DNA from: Chromobacterium subtsugae | Lineage (GTDB): Bacteria > Pseudomonadota > Gammaproteobacteria > Burkholderiales > Chromobacteriaceae | Reading direction: 5' to 3' | DNA length: 64,000 bases | Assembly: GCF_001676875.1 (NCBI RefSeq) | Contig: NZ_JYKA01000009.1 | Location: 1-64,000 of the forward strand | Shown: piece by piece, positions 9,716-18,543 of the stretch | Position numbering within the stretch: position 1 is the stretch's first letter | How the letters are laid out: every line of letters starts with the position of its first letter | The notes under the pieces: model-generated | Databases searched by the model: none | Told to the model about the DNA's origin: nothing | The model's input: the letters and a program-made list of their open reading frames with translations, nothing else | Translations under genes and position numbers: made by a program

Positions 9716-10510
9716 ATGATCACAACCCATCAGACCGCGTCATCGCTCCCGCCGGGCCTGCACGACACCGGCAACTGGCTGATCTTCCGCAAACCGCGCC
9801 CCAGGGCCGAAGTGCGGCTGCTCTGCTTCCACCACGCCGGCGGCGCGGCGCTGGCCTATCGCAGTTGGACCGATCGCATGCCGGATTTCATCGACGTCTG
9901 CCCGGTGCAGCTGCCGGGACGCGGCACGCGCTACGGCGAAGACGCCTATACCCGCGTGGAACGCCTGGTTCCGTCGCTATTGCGGGCGATCCGCCCGCTG
10001 CTGGACCGCCCGGTGGCGCTGTTCGGCCACAGCATGGGCGCGGCGCTGGCCTTCGCCACCGCCCAGGCGCTGGAGCGCAGCCAGGCGCAGGTGCTGCACC
10101 TGTTCGCCTCCGGCCGCCGGCCGCCGCTGCCGGAATACCGCACCCAGTTGCACCGGATGGGCGACGCCGACCTCACCGCCTACCTGCGCCAGCTGGGCGG
10201 CACCCCGGAAATCGTGTTCCAGGAGGAAGAGCTGAAGCACGCGGTGTTTTCGCTGCTGCGCGCCGACCTGGAAATGAACGACCACTTCCAGGCCTCGTCG
10301 CCGCTGTTGAACGTGCCCATCACCGCGCTGGGCGGCGACGACGACGACCACGTGCCAGTGGCCGCGCTGGAAGACTGGCGGCGCCTGACCCATTCCCGCT
10401 TCTGCCGCCAGCTGTTCAGCGGCGGGCACTTCTTCGTCCGCGACATGGAAACCGCCGTGATCCAGCACGTGGCCTCCACGCTGTCCGCCAGCGTGGCCTG
10501 CCCGCTGTGA
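9716..10510 (+). CDS. Type II thioesterase of the lipid-synthase operon
   Basis: The 264-residue protein is an alpha/beta hydrolase of the GrsT/RifR type II thioesterase family. The N-terminal block LLCFHHAGGAALAYRSW, the PGRG motif, the nucleophile elbow GHSMG near residue 105 and a late GGHFF with the catalytic His are all in place. Such enzymes clear stalled or wrong acyl groups from carrier domains, and in systems without a terminal TE they can release product. None of the PUFA-like proteins visible here ends in a TE, so product release is possible. A 78-bp gap with a GC-rich hairpin separates it from the pfaD-like gene. Its stop overlaps the GTG of the next gene. Confidence 0.85.
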   Translation: MITTHQTASSLPPGLHDTGNWLIFRKPRPRAEVRLLCFHHAGGAALAYRSWTDRMPDFIDVCPVQLPGRGTRYGEDAYTRVERLVPSLLRAIRPLLDRPVALFGHSMGAALAFATAQALERSQAQVLHLFASGRRPPLPEYRTQLHRMGDADLTAYLRQLGGTPEIVFQEEELKHAVFSLLRADLEMNDHFQASSPLLNVPITALGGDDDDHVPVAALEDWRRLTHSRFCRQLFSGGHFFVRDMETAVIQHVASTLSASVACPL

Positions 10511-11217
10511 GCGCGTTGCGGCAAGCGCTGGCCTCGCCCGGCGCGGCGATAGACGTGATCTCCATCCCGCTGGACGGCCCGCCCTGCCCGGACGCGCTGT
10601 CGCCGGACGAGCGCCTGCGCGCGGCGCGGTTCATCCGCCCGCGCGACGGCGCCCGCTACGCCGCCGCCCACAACGCGCTGCGCCAGCTGCTGGCCGCCGC
10701 GCTGGGCGCCGACCCGGCCGCGCTGGACTTCGCCGCGGAAAGCGCCGGCAAGCCCTGGCTGCCGGCTTATCCTGAGCTGGGCTTCAACCTCAGCCACTCC
10801 GGCGACGCCGCGCTGGTGGCGCTGGCGCGCGGCGCGCGGCTGGGCGTGGACCTGGAACAAGCCCAGCGCGACGGCCGCGAGCTGGACTGGCAAGGCATCG
10901 CCGAATCCTACTTCAGCGCGGGCGAAAGGCTGGCGCTGGGCGACGCCGACGACGGCGCGCGGCGCTTCCTGCGGATGTGGACCGCCAAGGAAGCGGTGCT
11001 CAAGGCGATGGGCAGCGGCCTGTCCGGCCTGGCCGACGTGGAAATCGCGCTGGACGAGGCCGGCCGGCCGCGGCTCGTGTCGGCTCATGGCGACAGCTGG
11101 CGGCTGCACGCGCTGGAAACCGAAGACGGCCACGCCGCCGCGCTGGCCCACGATGGCGCGCCGCGCCCGCTGCGCCTATGGCGCGCGCAAGATTTCACCT
11201 TATCCTTCCCCACCTGA
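10507..11217 (+). CDS. Sfp-type 4'-phosphopantetheinyl transferase
   Basis: Translation most likely starts at GTG 10507, which overlaps the thioesterase stop (GTGA); the frame is open upstream but that would run through the thioesterase gene. The 236-residue protein has the hallmarks of Sfp/EntD PPTases: FNLSHSGD, the Mg-binding LGVDLEQ near residue 114 and WTAKEAVLKA near 158. It transfers phosphopantetheine from CoA to the Ser of carrier domains. The clear clients are the ACP array and the PfaD-fused ACP. PUFA operons commonly include a PPTase (PfaE). It may also activate the NRPS/PKS carriers at the far end of the window, since no other PPTase is seen. Confidence 0.9.
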   Translation: MSALRQALASPGAAIDVISIPLDGPPCPDALSPDERLRAARFIRPRDGARYAAAHNALRQLLAAALGADPAALDFAAESAGKPWLPAYPELGFNLSHSGDAALVALARGARLGVDLEQAQRDGRELDWQGIAESYFSAGERLALGDADDGARRFLRMWTAKEAVLKAMGSGLSGLADVEIALDEAGRPRLVSAHGDSWRLHALETEDGHAAALAHDGAPRPLRLWRAQDFTLSFPT

Positions 11218-11230
11218 GAGGACTCGACCC

Positions 11231-12664
11231 ATGTCCAAGCTGCTTGAAGCGTTTCTGGCGTCCAACGCCTCCTATCCGGTGTTGTACAGCCAATTGACCG
11301 AACTGATAGGCGAAGCCGCCCACCTGCCGCCGCCGGCGCGCGAAGCCGGCAGCCCGCTGCGGCTGCTGTTCGCCGGCTACGCCGGCGGCGGCAACACCGG
11401 CTCCGACGTGCGGGTGGCGGAAATGATCCGCCAGGTGCGCGCCATCCTGGGCCGCGACCGGGTGCAAATCGGCCTGGTCGGCACCGGCGTGGACCTGCCG
11501 GAAGACCTGCAAGACGACGTCAAGCTGGAGCTGGTGCAGGACTACTTCCCGGAATTCCTGATCCGCACCATCCGCGAGTACGACGGCGTGATCGCCTGCG
11601 ACGGCTCCATGTTCAAGTCCAATCTGTGCTGCATGCTGTCGGCGATGCTGGGCGGCGCGCTGGGCATGGCCGTCGCCAGCGGCCGGCTGGCGGTGGGCTA
11701 CGGCGCCGAGGCCGGCAAGATGGAGCCGGAACTGTCGGCCTTCATTTCCAGCCTGGGCAGCGGCCCGCTGATCCTGTGCCGCAACGAAGAGTCCAAAGCC
11801 GTGCTGCAGCCGCTGGGCCTGCGCGCCACCGGCGGCGCCGACACCGCCTGGACCTACCGCGCCGAGCCGGCCGATTCGGTGCGCGAGCGGCTGGTGCGGC
11901 TGGGCCTGGCCGACTTCCCGCTGCTGGCGGTATGTCCGATGAACCCCTTCTGGTGGCCGGTGAAGCCCGACCTGGTGAAAGCCCAGGAAATGGCCGAAAC
12001 CGGCGCGCACAGCGAACTGTTCTTCGGCAGCATCCTGTTCCACCCGGACAACGAATCCATCCGCAGCCGCTATGCCGCCTATCTGGACGCGCTGGCCCAC
12101 GCCGCCAAACAATGGCAGCAGGACACGGGCGGCGGCGTGCTGATCATCGGCATGGACAAGGTGGACCGCGCCGCCTGCAACGACCTGGCCGCGCGCTTCG
12201 AACAAGCGCCGCCCATCGTCGCCAGCGGCGACATGCCGCCGCGCGCCATCGTCGGCCTGCTGCGCGCCGCCGACCTGCTGCTCAGCTCGCGCTTCCACGC
12301 CATCGTCACCAGCATGGAAGCCGGCGTGCCGGCGGTGGGCGTGAGCATGGACGAACGCATCGCCAACCTGCTGGGCAAGGACGAAATCGGCCGCCGCCTG
12401 CTGAAGGTGGACGCGCCGGACCTGGCGGACAAGCTGGTGGACTCGCTGCGCCACGCCGAGGCCAACCGACTGGACATCTCGCGCCAGACCCGCCAGTCGG
12501 TGGCCGGCCACCTGCGTGAAATGGCCGAGATGGGCCGCCGCTTCGCCCAGGAAGTGCGCCGCTTCCATCCCGACATCGACACTCCGGCCGACGGCGCGCA
12601 CTGGACCGCCTTCCTGCCGGAAATCAGCCCCGAGCTGCAAAGCCTGATCGCCCAGCACAACTAA
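11231..12664 (+). CDS. Polysaccharide pyruvyl transferase family protein
   Basis: The 477-residue protein starts at ATG 11231 behind GAGAGGA, 13 bp after the PPTase. The N-terminal LLFAGYAGGGNTGSD block and the later SSRFHAIV and GVPAVGVS segments match the polysaccharide pyruvyl transferase family (CsaB/WcaK type), which puts pyruvyl ketals on sugars; some members have other roles. Its place as last gene of the lipid-synthase operon suggests it modifies the lipid or a lipid-linked sugar, which is inference. No signal peptide or membrane segment is visible, so a cytoplasmic location is likely. A weak inverted repeat, CCTGT/ACAGG (12683-12700), lies after the stop. Confidence 0.75.
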   Translation: MSKLLEAFLASNASYPVLYSQLTELIGEAAHLPPPAREAGSPLRLLFAGYAGGGNTGSDVRVAEMIRQVRAILGRDRVQIGLVGTGVDLPEDLQDDVKLELVQDYFPEFLIRTIREYDGVIACDGSMFKSNLCCMLSAMLGGALGMAVASGRLAVGYGAEAGKMEPELSAFISSLGSGPLILCRNEESKAVLQPLGLRATGGADTAWTYRAEPADSVRERLVRLGLADFPLLAVCPMNPFWWPVKPDLVKAQEMAETGAHSELFFGSILFHPDNESIRSRYAAYLDALAHAAKQWQQDTGGGVLIIGMDKVDRAACNDLAARFEQAPPIVASGDMPPRAIVGLLRAADLLLSSRFHAIVTSMEAGVPAVGVSMDERIANLLGKDEIGRRLLKVDAPDLADKLVDSLRHAEANRLDISRQTRQSVAGHLREMAEMGRRFAQEVRRFHPDIDTPADGAHWTAFLPEISPELQSLIAQHN

Positions 12665-12776
12665 AGCGGCAAACCAGCGACACCTGTTCCAATTGACAGG
12701 GGGCGGCACCCAAGCGCGTCCAGACAATCAACATATTGCTACCGCGGCGCGCAAGCGCCCCCCGTCAACCCCACCC

Positions 12777-12798
12777 CATCGCCTTCCCACAGGCGATG
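12777..12798 (+). promoter_or_regulatory. Hairpin in the leader of the lipoprotein gene
   Basis: CATCGCC and GGCGATG form a perfect 7-bp inverted repeat with an 8-nt loop, ending 25 bp before the lipoprotein ATG. It could be the end of the upstream operon or a leader structure; no T-run follows directly. Confidence 0.3.
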
Positions 12799-12823
12799 GA
12801 GCCGTTTTCATCCGGAGATTTCC

Positions 12824-13438
12824 ATGGCGCACCCCAGCCCCATACCCGCCATCCGCGCGCCGCGCCGCAGCCGTGCTGCGTTGCCGGCGCTGCTTGTCAT
12901 CGCCGCCCTCGCCGCCTGCTCCACGCCCAATCCCAACGAAAGGGTGACCGGCGACGGCGGCAGCCGGCTGCTGAAACTCAGCTCCAAACAAGTCACCGTG
13001 GATCTGACCCCGGCCGAGCAGCAGACGCTGGCCCAGATCCAGGACAAGACCTACCAGCGCGTGCAGCCTCCCTCCGCCGTCAACGCCAGCAGCTCCGCGC
13101 TGCAGGCGATGGGCTTCAAGCCGGTGAAGGCCGACCAGGAAACCATGCTGGTGGAAGGCGAACTCAACCGCGTGATCGGCGTGCGCTGGCGCGAAGCCAT
13201 CCGCGCCATCTTCAAGGCCAAGGGCATTCCGCTGCAGGCCAAGCCCGACCACGAAAGCGTCAGCGCGCTGGTGACGGTGCGCCCCGACCAGGATGGCGAA
13301 ACGCTGGTGCGCGCCCGCTTCAAGGTCACCATCTGGGACACCAACGGCGACTCCAAAACCTCCACCGTGACCGACCCCAAGATGTACGACCACTTCTTCT
13401 CGCTGGTGCAGGACTCCCTGTCCGGCAAAACCTCCTGA
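12824..13438 (+). CDS. Putative outer-membrane lipoprotein
   Basis: This 204-residue protein has a basic N-terminus, a hydrophobic stretch and a lipobox LAAC, so mature Cys32 would be lipidated. The start at ATG 12824 has CGGAG about 8 bp upstream. The mature part is mostly polar, with two related alpha/beta-looking blocks (around 75-130 and 135-200; for example ETMLVEGELNRVIGVRWREA). This layout recalls small envelope lipoproteins with BamC/NlpB-like folds, but I cannot assign it with confidence. It is a single gene between the lipid operon and a long intergenic region. Confidence 0.7.
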   Translation: MAHPSPIPAIRAPRRSRAALPALLVIAALAACSTPNPNERVTGDGGSRLLKLSSKQVTVDLTPAEQQTLAQIQDKTYQRVQPPSAVNASSSALQAMGFKPVKADQETMLVEGELNRVIGVRWREAIRAIFKAKGIPLQAKPDHESVSALVTVRPDQDGETLVRARFKVTIWDTNGDSKTSTVTDPKMYDHFFSLVQDSLSGKTS

Positions 13439-13842
13439 CCCGCCGGCGCGGCGAAGCCGGCTTGCAATCCGGTTTCGCCTCCGGTAGCCTCGCACCCTTC
13501 GGCCGCAGCCTGCCGCGCGCCGAAGGGCCGTCTTGGCCCGGCCCTCGGGCCCGGGCGCGCATATGCGAAAAAACAACGCCGCCCGTTTCCGGCCAAAGCG
13601 CCGCCCGCGCCGGGCCGCCAACCACAAGCTATGCCGCCGCCGGCCGCACACCACCACAAATTTCACTAGATATTGTAGAAATTCACATCTAATACACCAG
13701 ATATGCTAACCTTGAAGCACTGAGAAAACAGTCTGAACACGGATGGCATGCGCCGCGCAAAGCCTGATTCCACAAGGGTTTGCCGACCATCCCCCCGTGG
13801 AATGACGCGCCGCCCGGCCCCATCACCGCGACGAAACCGACC
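13439..13842. other. 404-bp intergenic region with NrdR-like boxes
   Basis: The first 200 bp are GC-rich without a supported gene. From about 13660 the DNA becomes AT-rich and looks like a promoter region; the paired NrdR-like sites sit there. An in-frame TTG at 13780 would lengthen the next protein by 21 residues but has no ribosome site. Confidence 0.6.
13663..13709. promoter_or_regulatory. Pair of NrdR-box-like sites, 31 bp apart
   Basis: TCACTAGATATTGTAG (13663-13678) and ACACCAGATATGCTAA (13694-13709) agree at 11 of 16 positions and share the core CAC-AGATAT. The offset is exactly 31 bp, about three helical turns. NrdR represses ribonucleotide reductase genes through paired 16-bp boxes (roughly acaCwAtATaTwGtgt) with this spacing. 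I count about 12 and 10 matches to that consensus. nrdB lies 1.3 kb downstream after three small co-directional genes. Confidence 0.5.
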
Positions 13843-14241
13843 ATGAGCCTGGAAGCCTTTTTCAAACAATACCAGCACAGCTATTCGCAGCTGGACACGG
13901 CCGGCGTGACCCATCACTTCACCGTGCCGTTCACCGCCATCCACCATGGCGACCTGGCCTGCTGGCCCGACATGGCCGCGCTGGAAGCCACCACCGCCTC
14001 GCTGCTGGCGTGGTACCGCAGCCAGGGTTTCCTCAGCGCCAGCCACCGGCTGGAAAGCGTGCAGGCGATGGGCGCCAACGCCGCCAGCGCGGTAGTGGCC
14101 TGGACCGTGGAGCGCAGCGGCCAGTCCGCCTGGCATTACCACACCGGCTACCACCTGAAACGGGTGGACGGCCACTGGAAGATCTACGGCGTGGTGCAGT
14201 ACGACACCGCGCCGGAACAGGAAACGCCAATGATGGCCTAG
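13843..14241 (+). CDS. NTF2/SnoaL-like small protein
   Basis: ATG 13843 gives a 132-residue protein; the upstream TTG at 13780 is less likely. The pattern of an N-terminal helix (LEAFFKQYQHSYSQLD), a middle HFTVPF strand and the late sheet WHYHTGYHLKRVDGHWKIYGV is typical of the NTF2-like/SnoaL fold, a cone that binds small molecules. The family includes isomerases, cyclases and many proteins of unknown role, so no reaction can be named. It is the first gene after the NrdR-like boxes and precedes the small genes leading to nrdB. Confidence 0.6.
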   Translation: MSLEAFFKQYQHSYSQLDTAGVTHHFTVPFTAIHHGDLACWPDMAALEATTASLLAWYRSQGFLSASHRLESVQAMGANAASAVVAWTVERSGQSAWHYHTGYHLKRVDGHWKIYGVVQYDTAPEQETPMMA

Positions 14242-14348
14242 CCATCGCATCCTCAAGCCGTTTGGCGACAGACGGCTTCGGGATGGACCGCAGGGGCCGC
14301 GGCAAGGCGCCCCGCGCACGGCAACTGGCAGCGCCTTGGGAGGACAAG

Positions 14349-14744
14349 ATGCAGACATTTGAAAACATCGGCATTACCGGCTTTTGCGAAGACAAATCCC
14401 ACAATCCGGACAAGCAGTTCCTGCTGTTCAACCTGTACCTGCAGCTCAACCTGGCGCCGCCCAACGAATGGAAGGACTACTTCCAGGAATCGCGCCGCGT
14501 CCCGCGCGCCCAGCGCTGGCGCAAAGCCTGGATAGAAGGCGACACCCTGGTGGTGTACTGCCAGCCCGAAGAGCTGCAGCAGGAAATCGAAACCCTGAAG
14601 CACGACATCGCCGCCGCCAACCAGCAATACCGCCAGCTGCGGCAGCTGCGCGCGGCGCGCAACCGGCTGCAGGAGCAGCTGGAGCAGGAGGAAGCGCGCG
14701 AACGCGTGCTGATCCGCCAACTGGCCCAGCAACTGCGCTTCTAA
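14349..14744 (+). CDS. Small coiled-coil protein, unknown function
   Basis: The 131-residue protein starts at ATG 14349 behind GGGAGGA. Residues 1-75 look globular (GITGFCEDKSHNPDKQFLLF, then NEWKDYF and DTLVVYCQPEELQ). Residues 75-128 form a long charged helix with heptad-like Leu, Gln and Glu, consistent with a coiled coil. I recognise no named family. Its place 13 bp before another small ORF and shortly before nrdB suggests co-transcription with them. Confidence 0.6.
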   Translation: MQTFENIGITGFCEDKSHNPDKQFLLFNLYLQLNLAPPNEWKDYFQESRRVPRAQRWRKAWIEGDTLVVYCQPEELQQEIETLKHDIAAANQQYRQLRQLRAARNRLQEQLEQEEARERVLIRQLAQQLRF

Positions 14745-14757
14745 GCCGGGAGAGCCC

Positions 14758-14967
14758 ATGAGCACCACCGCCTATTACCTGCTGCGCAAAAGCGTGGCCG
14801 GCCGCCGCCCCGCCATGGTGAATGCCGGCGCCCACGCCGCCATCGTGCCGGCGCCGCAGCCGGAGCCCGCCGCGGCGCCGGGCGAGGTCCGCATCATCCA
14901 GCATTGTCAGCTGCAGCCGGCGCAAGCCGCGCAACAACGCAGAGAACACGTAGTAAAATCCGCATAG
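14758..14967 (+). CDS. Hypothetical 69-residue protein upstream of nrdB
   Basis: ATG 14758 has GGGAGAG just upstream and follows the coiled-coil gene by 13 bp. The product has a basic start ([13 protein letters not shown]), an Ala/Pro-rich middle and a polar, basic end, with no motif I know. The ribosome site and spacing support translation, but the low-complexity composition leaves doubt. It ends 50 bp before nrdB. Confidence 0.4.
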   Translation: MSTTAYYLLRKSVAGRRPAMVNAGAHAAIVPAPQPEPAAAPGEVRIIQHCQLQPAQAAQQRREHVVKSA

Positions 14968-15017
14968 AACCGCCGCCGCGCCCCCGCGCGGCAACCGAAG
15001 ACGATACAGGAGCACCC

Positions 15018-16100
15018 ATGCTGAACTTTGAAGACACCCTCCCCTCCACGCCGTCCGCAGCCGCCAATGCCGCCAGCCACGGCAGCGGCCGCGTAAACGC
15101 GGTGGACAAGAAGGTGATCAATGGCACCACCGACGTCAACCAACTGGTGCCGTTCAAGCACAAATGGGCCTGGGAAAAATACCTGGCGCAGTGCGCCAAC
15201 CACTGGATGCCGCAAGAAGTGAACATGCAGCGCGACATCGAACAGTGGAAAACCGGCCAGCTGACCGAAGACGAAATGCGCATCGTCAAGCGCAACCTGG
15301 GCTTCTTCGTCACCGCCGACTCCCTGGCCGCCAACAACATCGTGCTGGGCACCTACCGCCAGATCACCAGCCCGGAATGCCGCCAGTTCCTGCTGCGCCA
15401 GGCCTTCGACGAAGCCATCCACACCCACGCCTACCAGTACATCGTGGAAAGCCTGGGCCTGGACGAAGGCGAAGTGTTCAACGCCTACAACGAAATCAAA
15501 TCCATCCGCGACAAGGATGAATTCCTGATTCCGTTCATCGACGTGCTGTGCGACCCGGCCTTCAAGACCGGCACCCTGGAAAACGACCAGAAGCTGCTCA
15601 AATCGCTGATCGTGTTCGCCTGCATCATGGAAGGCCTGTTCTTCTACGTCGGCTTCGTGCAAATCCTGGCGCTGGGCCGCCAGAACAAGATGACCGGCGC
15701 CGCCGAGCAGTACCAGTACATCCTGCGCGACGAGTCCATGCACTGCAACTTCGGCATCGACCTGATCAACACCATCAAGCTGGAACAACCGGAAATCTGG
15801 ACCGAAAGCTTCAAGGCCGAAGTGACCGAGCTGTTCAAGCACGCGGTGGAGCTGGAATACGCGTACGCCGAAGACACCATGCCGCGCGGCGTGCTGGGCC
15901 TGAACGCCAGCATGTTCAAGGAATACCTGCGCTTCATCGCCAACCGCCGCATGCAGCAGATCGGCCTGGATCAGCTGTTCCCGGGCGTGAACAACCCCTT
16001 CCCGTGGATGAGCGAGATGATCGACTTGAAGAAGGAGAAGAACTTCTTCGAGACGCGGGTTACCGAGTATCAGACTGGCGGGGCGTTGAGCTGGGATTGA
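15018..16100 (+). CDS. nrdB: Ribonucleoside-diphosphate reductase class Ia small subunit
   Basis: ATG 15018 (CAGGAG upstream) gives 360 residues. This is the diiron-tyrosyl radical subunit that, with NrdA, makes deoxyribonucleotides. Visible ligands include Asp101 ([12 protein letters not shown]), Glu132 and His135 ([10 protein letters not shown]), and Glu/His in [10 protein letters not shown]. Tyr139 sits seven residues after Glu132, the same spacing as E115-Y122 in E. coli NrdB, so the radical Tyr is kept. The C-terminus [11 protein letters not shown] is the tail expected to bind the large subunit. No nrdA is present in the window, which is unusual because the two genes are usually adjacent. 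A strong intrinsic terminator follows. Confidence 0.95.
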   Translation: MLNFEDTLPSTPSAAANAASHGSGRVNAVDKKVINGTTDVNQLVPFKHKWAWEKYLAQCANHWMPQEVNMQRDIEQWKTGQLTEDEMRIVKRNLGFFVTADSLAANNIVLGTYRQITSPECRQFLLRQAFDEAIHTHAYQYIVESLGLDEGEVFNAYNEIKSIRDKDEFLIPFIDVLCDPAFKTGTLENDQKLLKSLIVFACIMEGLFFYVGFVQILALGRQNKMTGAAEQYQYILRDESMHCNFGIDLINTIKLEQPEIWTESFKAEVTELFKHAVELEYAYAEDTMPRGVLGLNASMFKEYLRFIANRRMQQIGLDQLFPGVNNPFPWMSEMIDLKKEKNFFETRVTEYQTGGALSWD

Positions 16101-16135
16101 TTTGACATAGATTATTGACAGGATTTTATACAAAA

Positions 16136-16162
16136 GGCACACTTTCGAGTGTGTCTTTTTTT
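16136..16162 (+). terminator. Intrinsic terminator of nrdB
   Basis: GGCACACT, loop TTCG, AGTGTGTC (one G-T pair) followed by seven T form a classic rho-independent terminator 35 bp after the nrdB stop. Confidence 0.9.
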
Positions 16163-16174
16163 CTGGAGTTAATC

Positions 16175-17700
16175 ATGGGAATATTTAATAACATAAAAAA
16201 TAATACTGGCAATACTAAACAAACAGCACCCATTAAACATCGTACCACAAAGAATTTTTTCCTTGGCTACCCCGAAGCAGAAGCCGAAGCGCATAATAAC
16301 TCCCAAATCCCATTCACAACCCTCTATACCAACATAAATCTAATCGAGAATCTAGATGACTCCAGGTTTATACTTGTTGGAAAAAAAGGGACGGGGAAAT
16401 CTGCCTTTGCAAAATACATTGAATCTAATAATATAGCGAATTTTTTCTGCAAAACATTAAGAAAAAATGATTTAGATATTGATGGAATTGTTTCAGCCTG
16501 CGGAAAAGACTTTGACTACGAAAGTGTATCAAGATGGGTGCTGAGTGTTCAAATGTTAAAATTAATAAGCAATAGTCAATCTCTAGACCATAAGGAACAA
16601 GAAAATATAAAAAAATTTCTAGAAATAAACTCAGGATATGTTGATTTTGACAAATACAGCATAAAAGCAATAAGCAATCAGAAAGATATTAAGATTGACA
16701 TCTCTCCCTTAAAAAGCATATTAAAGATTATAGGTGGGGAACAAAAAAAGCTAGACCAAGAAAAGCCATCATTTTTACAAGTACTTCCCTCACTTGAGGA
16801 ACTTTTAAGTAAAATTTTAACAGAAGAAAAATGTAGAGAATCTCAAAACTCGTATTTAATTATCTTGGATGACCTTGATCATGGTTTCAATGCAAAAAAC
16901 TCAACACATATAGCAAATGGATATTCATTAATAACCGCGGCGCGAAATTTTAACAATGAGATATGCCGCGAAGGAAATGCCAAAACTATATTACTAATGC
17001 GAGATGATATCATAAGAAGAATAGAAAGCCATGAAGCTGGAAGCGCAAAGGCAATATCCTCATATGCATATAAAATAAAATGGCACGATAATAACTTAAA
17101 AGGCGAGGCAGAAAAATTCAACAAGCTAAATGAATTCATAGAAAAAAGATTAAAACACAATTTTGTAAAAAATAATATCCAAAAAATAATAAAACCAGCA
17201 GTTATCTAGAAGAGTTCTTAAGCATAAGCTTTCCGTTTAAGTACCTCTTGGACCGATCCTTTCACAAACCAAGAGACTTTCTACTTATGTTTTTAGATAT
17301 TGGAGAGACACCGTTTGCATTACCAATGGACAAATACAGACTAGATAAAATATTGAAAAAGTACAAGTCTGAAATGATAAAAGAAATAAAAAATGAATTA
17401 ATTGCCCACCTACCCAGAAGCGTGGTAGATGATGCCATAACAATTATCACCAGAAATAACAAAGAGATTGGAATAGAATACTCTGACTTTCAGAATTACA
17501 TAAGAAAAGTAATCCCTCCCGAATCAGAATTAACTGTTGATATGGTAATTGAAAGACTCTATGACTCATCAATAATTGGGCAAATAAAAGATGGAAGAAA
17601 CTTCTTTAAATACAGACAAGGGGAGAGAGAGGAAGAAGCCCATCTCCATGATTTCGAAATCGGCCAAAAAATCCTCGCTCATAACATAGCTCGGCTTTAA
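16175..17700 (+). pseudogene. P-loop ATPase (Sll1717-like family), frameshifted
   Basis: ATG 16175 has GGAG eight bases upstream. The first frame runs to a stop at 17209 and shows Walker A GKKGTGKSA (about residue 70) and Walker B LIILDDLD. The second part continues in another frame from 17176 to 17700, reading SSYLEEFLS, FKYLLDRSFHKPRDFL and a C-terminal EIGQKILAHN. Both frames are open between 17176 and 17209, so a single indel near the A-run at 17180-17185 explains the break. Joined, it would be about 508 residues, a usual length for the STAND-like Sll1717 ATPases, some of which sit in defence islands. The DNA is far more AT-rich than its surroundings, pointing to horizontal gain. A sequencing error in the A-run would restore the gene. 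Confidence 0.7.
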
Positions 17701-18192
17701 GTACTGCACCGCGCGACATCGCAAGCTGCTCAATCTTTTTGAAGCTCACGTTTAAGTAACTTTTAACCATCATCCCAGCGGACCTCCTTCGGAGGCTGTT
17801 GAACTCTGCTGTTGGACATTAAGCACGGTAGGTTGGGCTGAACTTGTGAAGCCCAACGTTTACCGCGCAACAGGGGTACCCAATTGGGATGGTAAGATCA
17901 CATTTTTGGAATCCGCTTCGCGGATAATGTTTGATATGCCGGTTCCGCCCGGCAAACGGGCAAGGAGATTGCGCGGCCAATCCGCTTGCAACCCCAGGCC
18001 ACCCCTACAGCGCTGCGAAACCCCATCTTTCAAACCAGACTCGGGGAGCTGCCGGAACTAGCGGTGTGCTACCGTCGCGCCGAGTCGAACAAGCGGCAGC
18101 TTAAAGCCTTGGGACTGGTTATAAAACTGGTCAGTGCTAAAAATAAGTGTATTCTCACTAAAATAAAATCCATAAAAGATGGAGCAGCATAA
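17701..18192. other. 492-bp region without a supported gene; contains a REP-like palindrome
   Basis: Short frames at 17846-18061 and 17986-18192 start inside or next to the repeat, lack ribosome sites and look like chance. A small hairpin CCTCC-TTC-GGAGG lies near 17790. The base composition swings between AT-rich and GC-rich, as in a patchwork of insertions. Confidence 0.5.
17823..17863. repeat. REP-like palindromic repeat, copy 1
   Basis: This 41-bp unit has GTAG followed by GTTGGGCT, a 10-nt loop and AGCCCAAC, a perfect 8-bp stem. The same 41 bases recur at 18525-18565. A 5' GTAG next to a hairpin is the format of REP elements mobilised by REP-associated tyrosine transposases (RAYTs); no such transposase is in the window. 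Confidence 0.75.
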
Positions 18193-18543
18193 ATGCAATT
18201 TCTGCCTGAAGAAAACTATTCAAAAGAAGAAGCCAAAGTCATTTCAAAATCAGATGACAAATTCCTTATTTGCAAAATGCTAACCAGCCTATCCAGCATC
18301 GATGACTTCGAGTGGACTCAAACCTTTCTACTGACACATATCGGCGATGAAGATTTAGATATAAATAGATGCGCTATTTATGGACTTGCAGGAGTAGCAC
18401 GCAATTTTGGCAAGATTGATAAGATGAAATTTCAGCAAGCAATATTAGACATTCCAGCCAAACACGCGGAAGAACTTGCAGGCGTCATTCAAGATGCTCT
18501 TGATGACTTCACCATTTACACTCAGCACGGTAGGTTGGGCTGA
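18193..18543 (+). CDS. Hypothetical protein with HEAT-like helices; 3' end inside a repeat
   Basis: The 116-residue, acidic protein is almost all helical (LICKMLTSLSSIDDFEW, INRCAIYGLAGVARNFG, FQQAILDIPAKHAEELAGV), with a rhythm like two or three HEAT-type repeats. Small proteins of this look often serve as immunity or adaptor proteins in accessory islands, but nothing here proves it. The last codons (QHGRLG and stop) are read from the second REP-like repeat, so the natural C-terminus may have been replaced by the insertion. There is no strong ribosome site before ATG 18193. The DNA is AT-rich like its neighbours. Confidence 0.5.
   Translation: MQFLPEENYSKEEAKVISKSDDKFLICKMLTSLSSIDDFEWTQTFLLTHIGDEDLDINRCAIYGLAGVARNFGKIDKMKFQQAILDIPAKHAEELAGVIQDALDDFTIYTQHGRLG

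Noticed and set aside
16115-16174. Upstream TTG extension of the P-loop ATPase
   Set aside because: The extension would read through the nrdB terminator; ATG 16175 has a good ribosome site.
17846-18192. Two short frames of 71 and 68 codons
   Set aside because: They begin in or beside the REP-like repeat, overlap each other and have no ribosome site.
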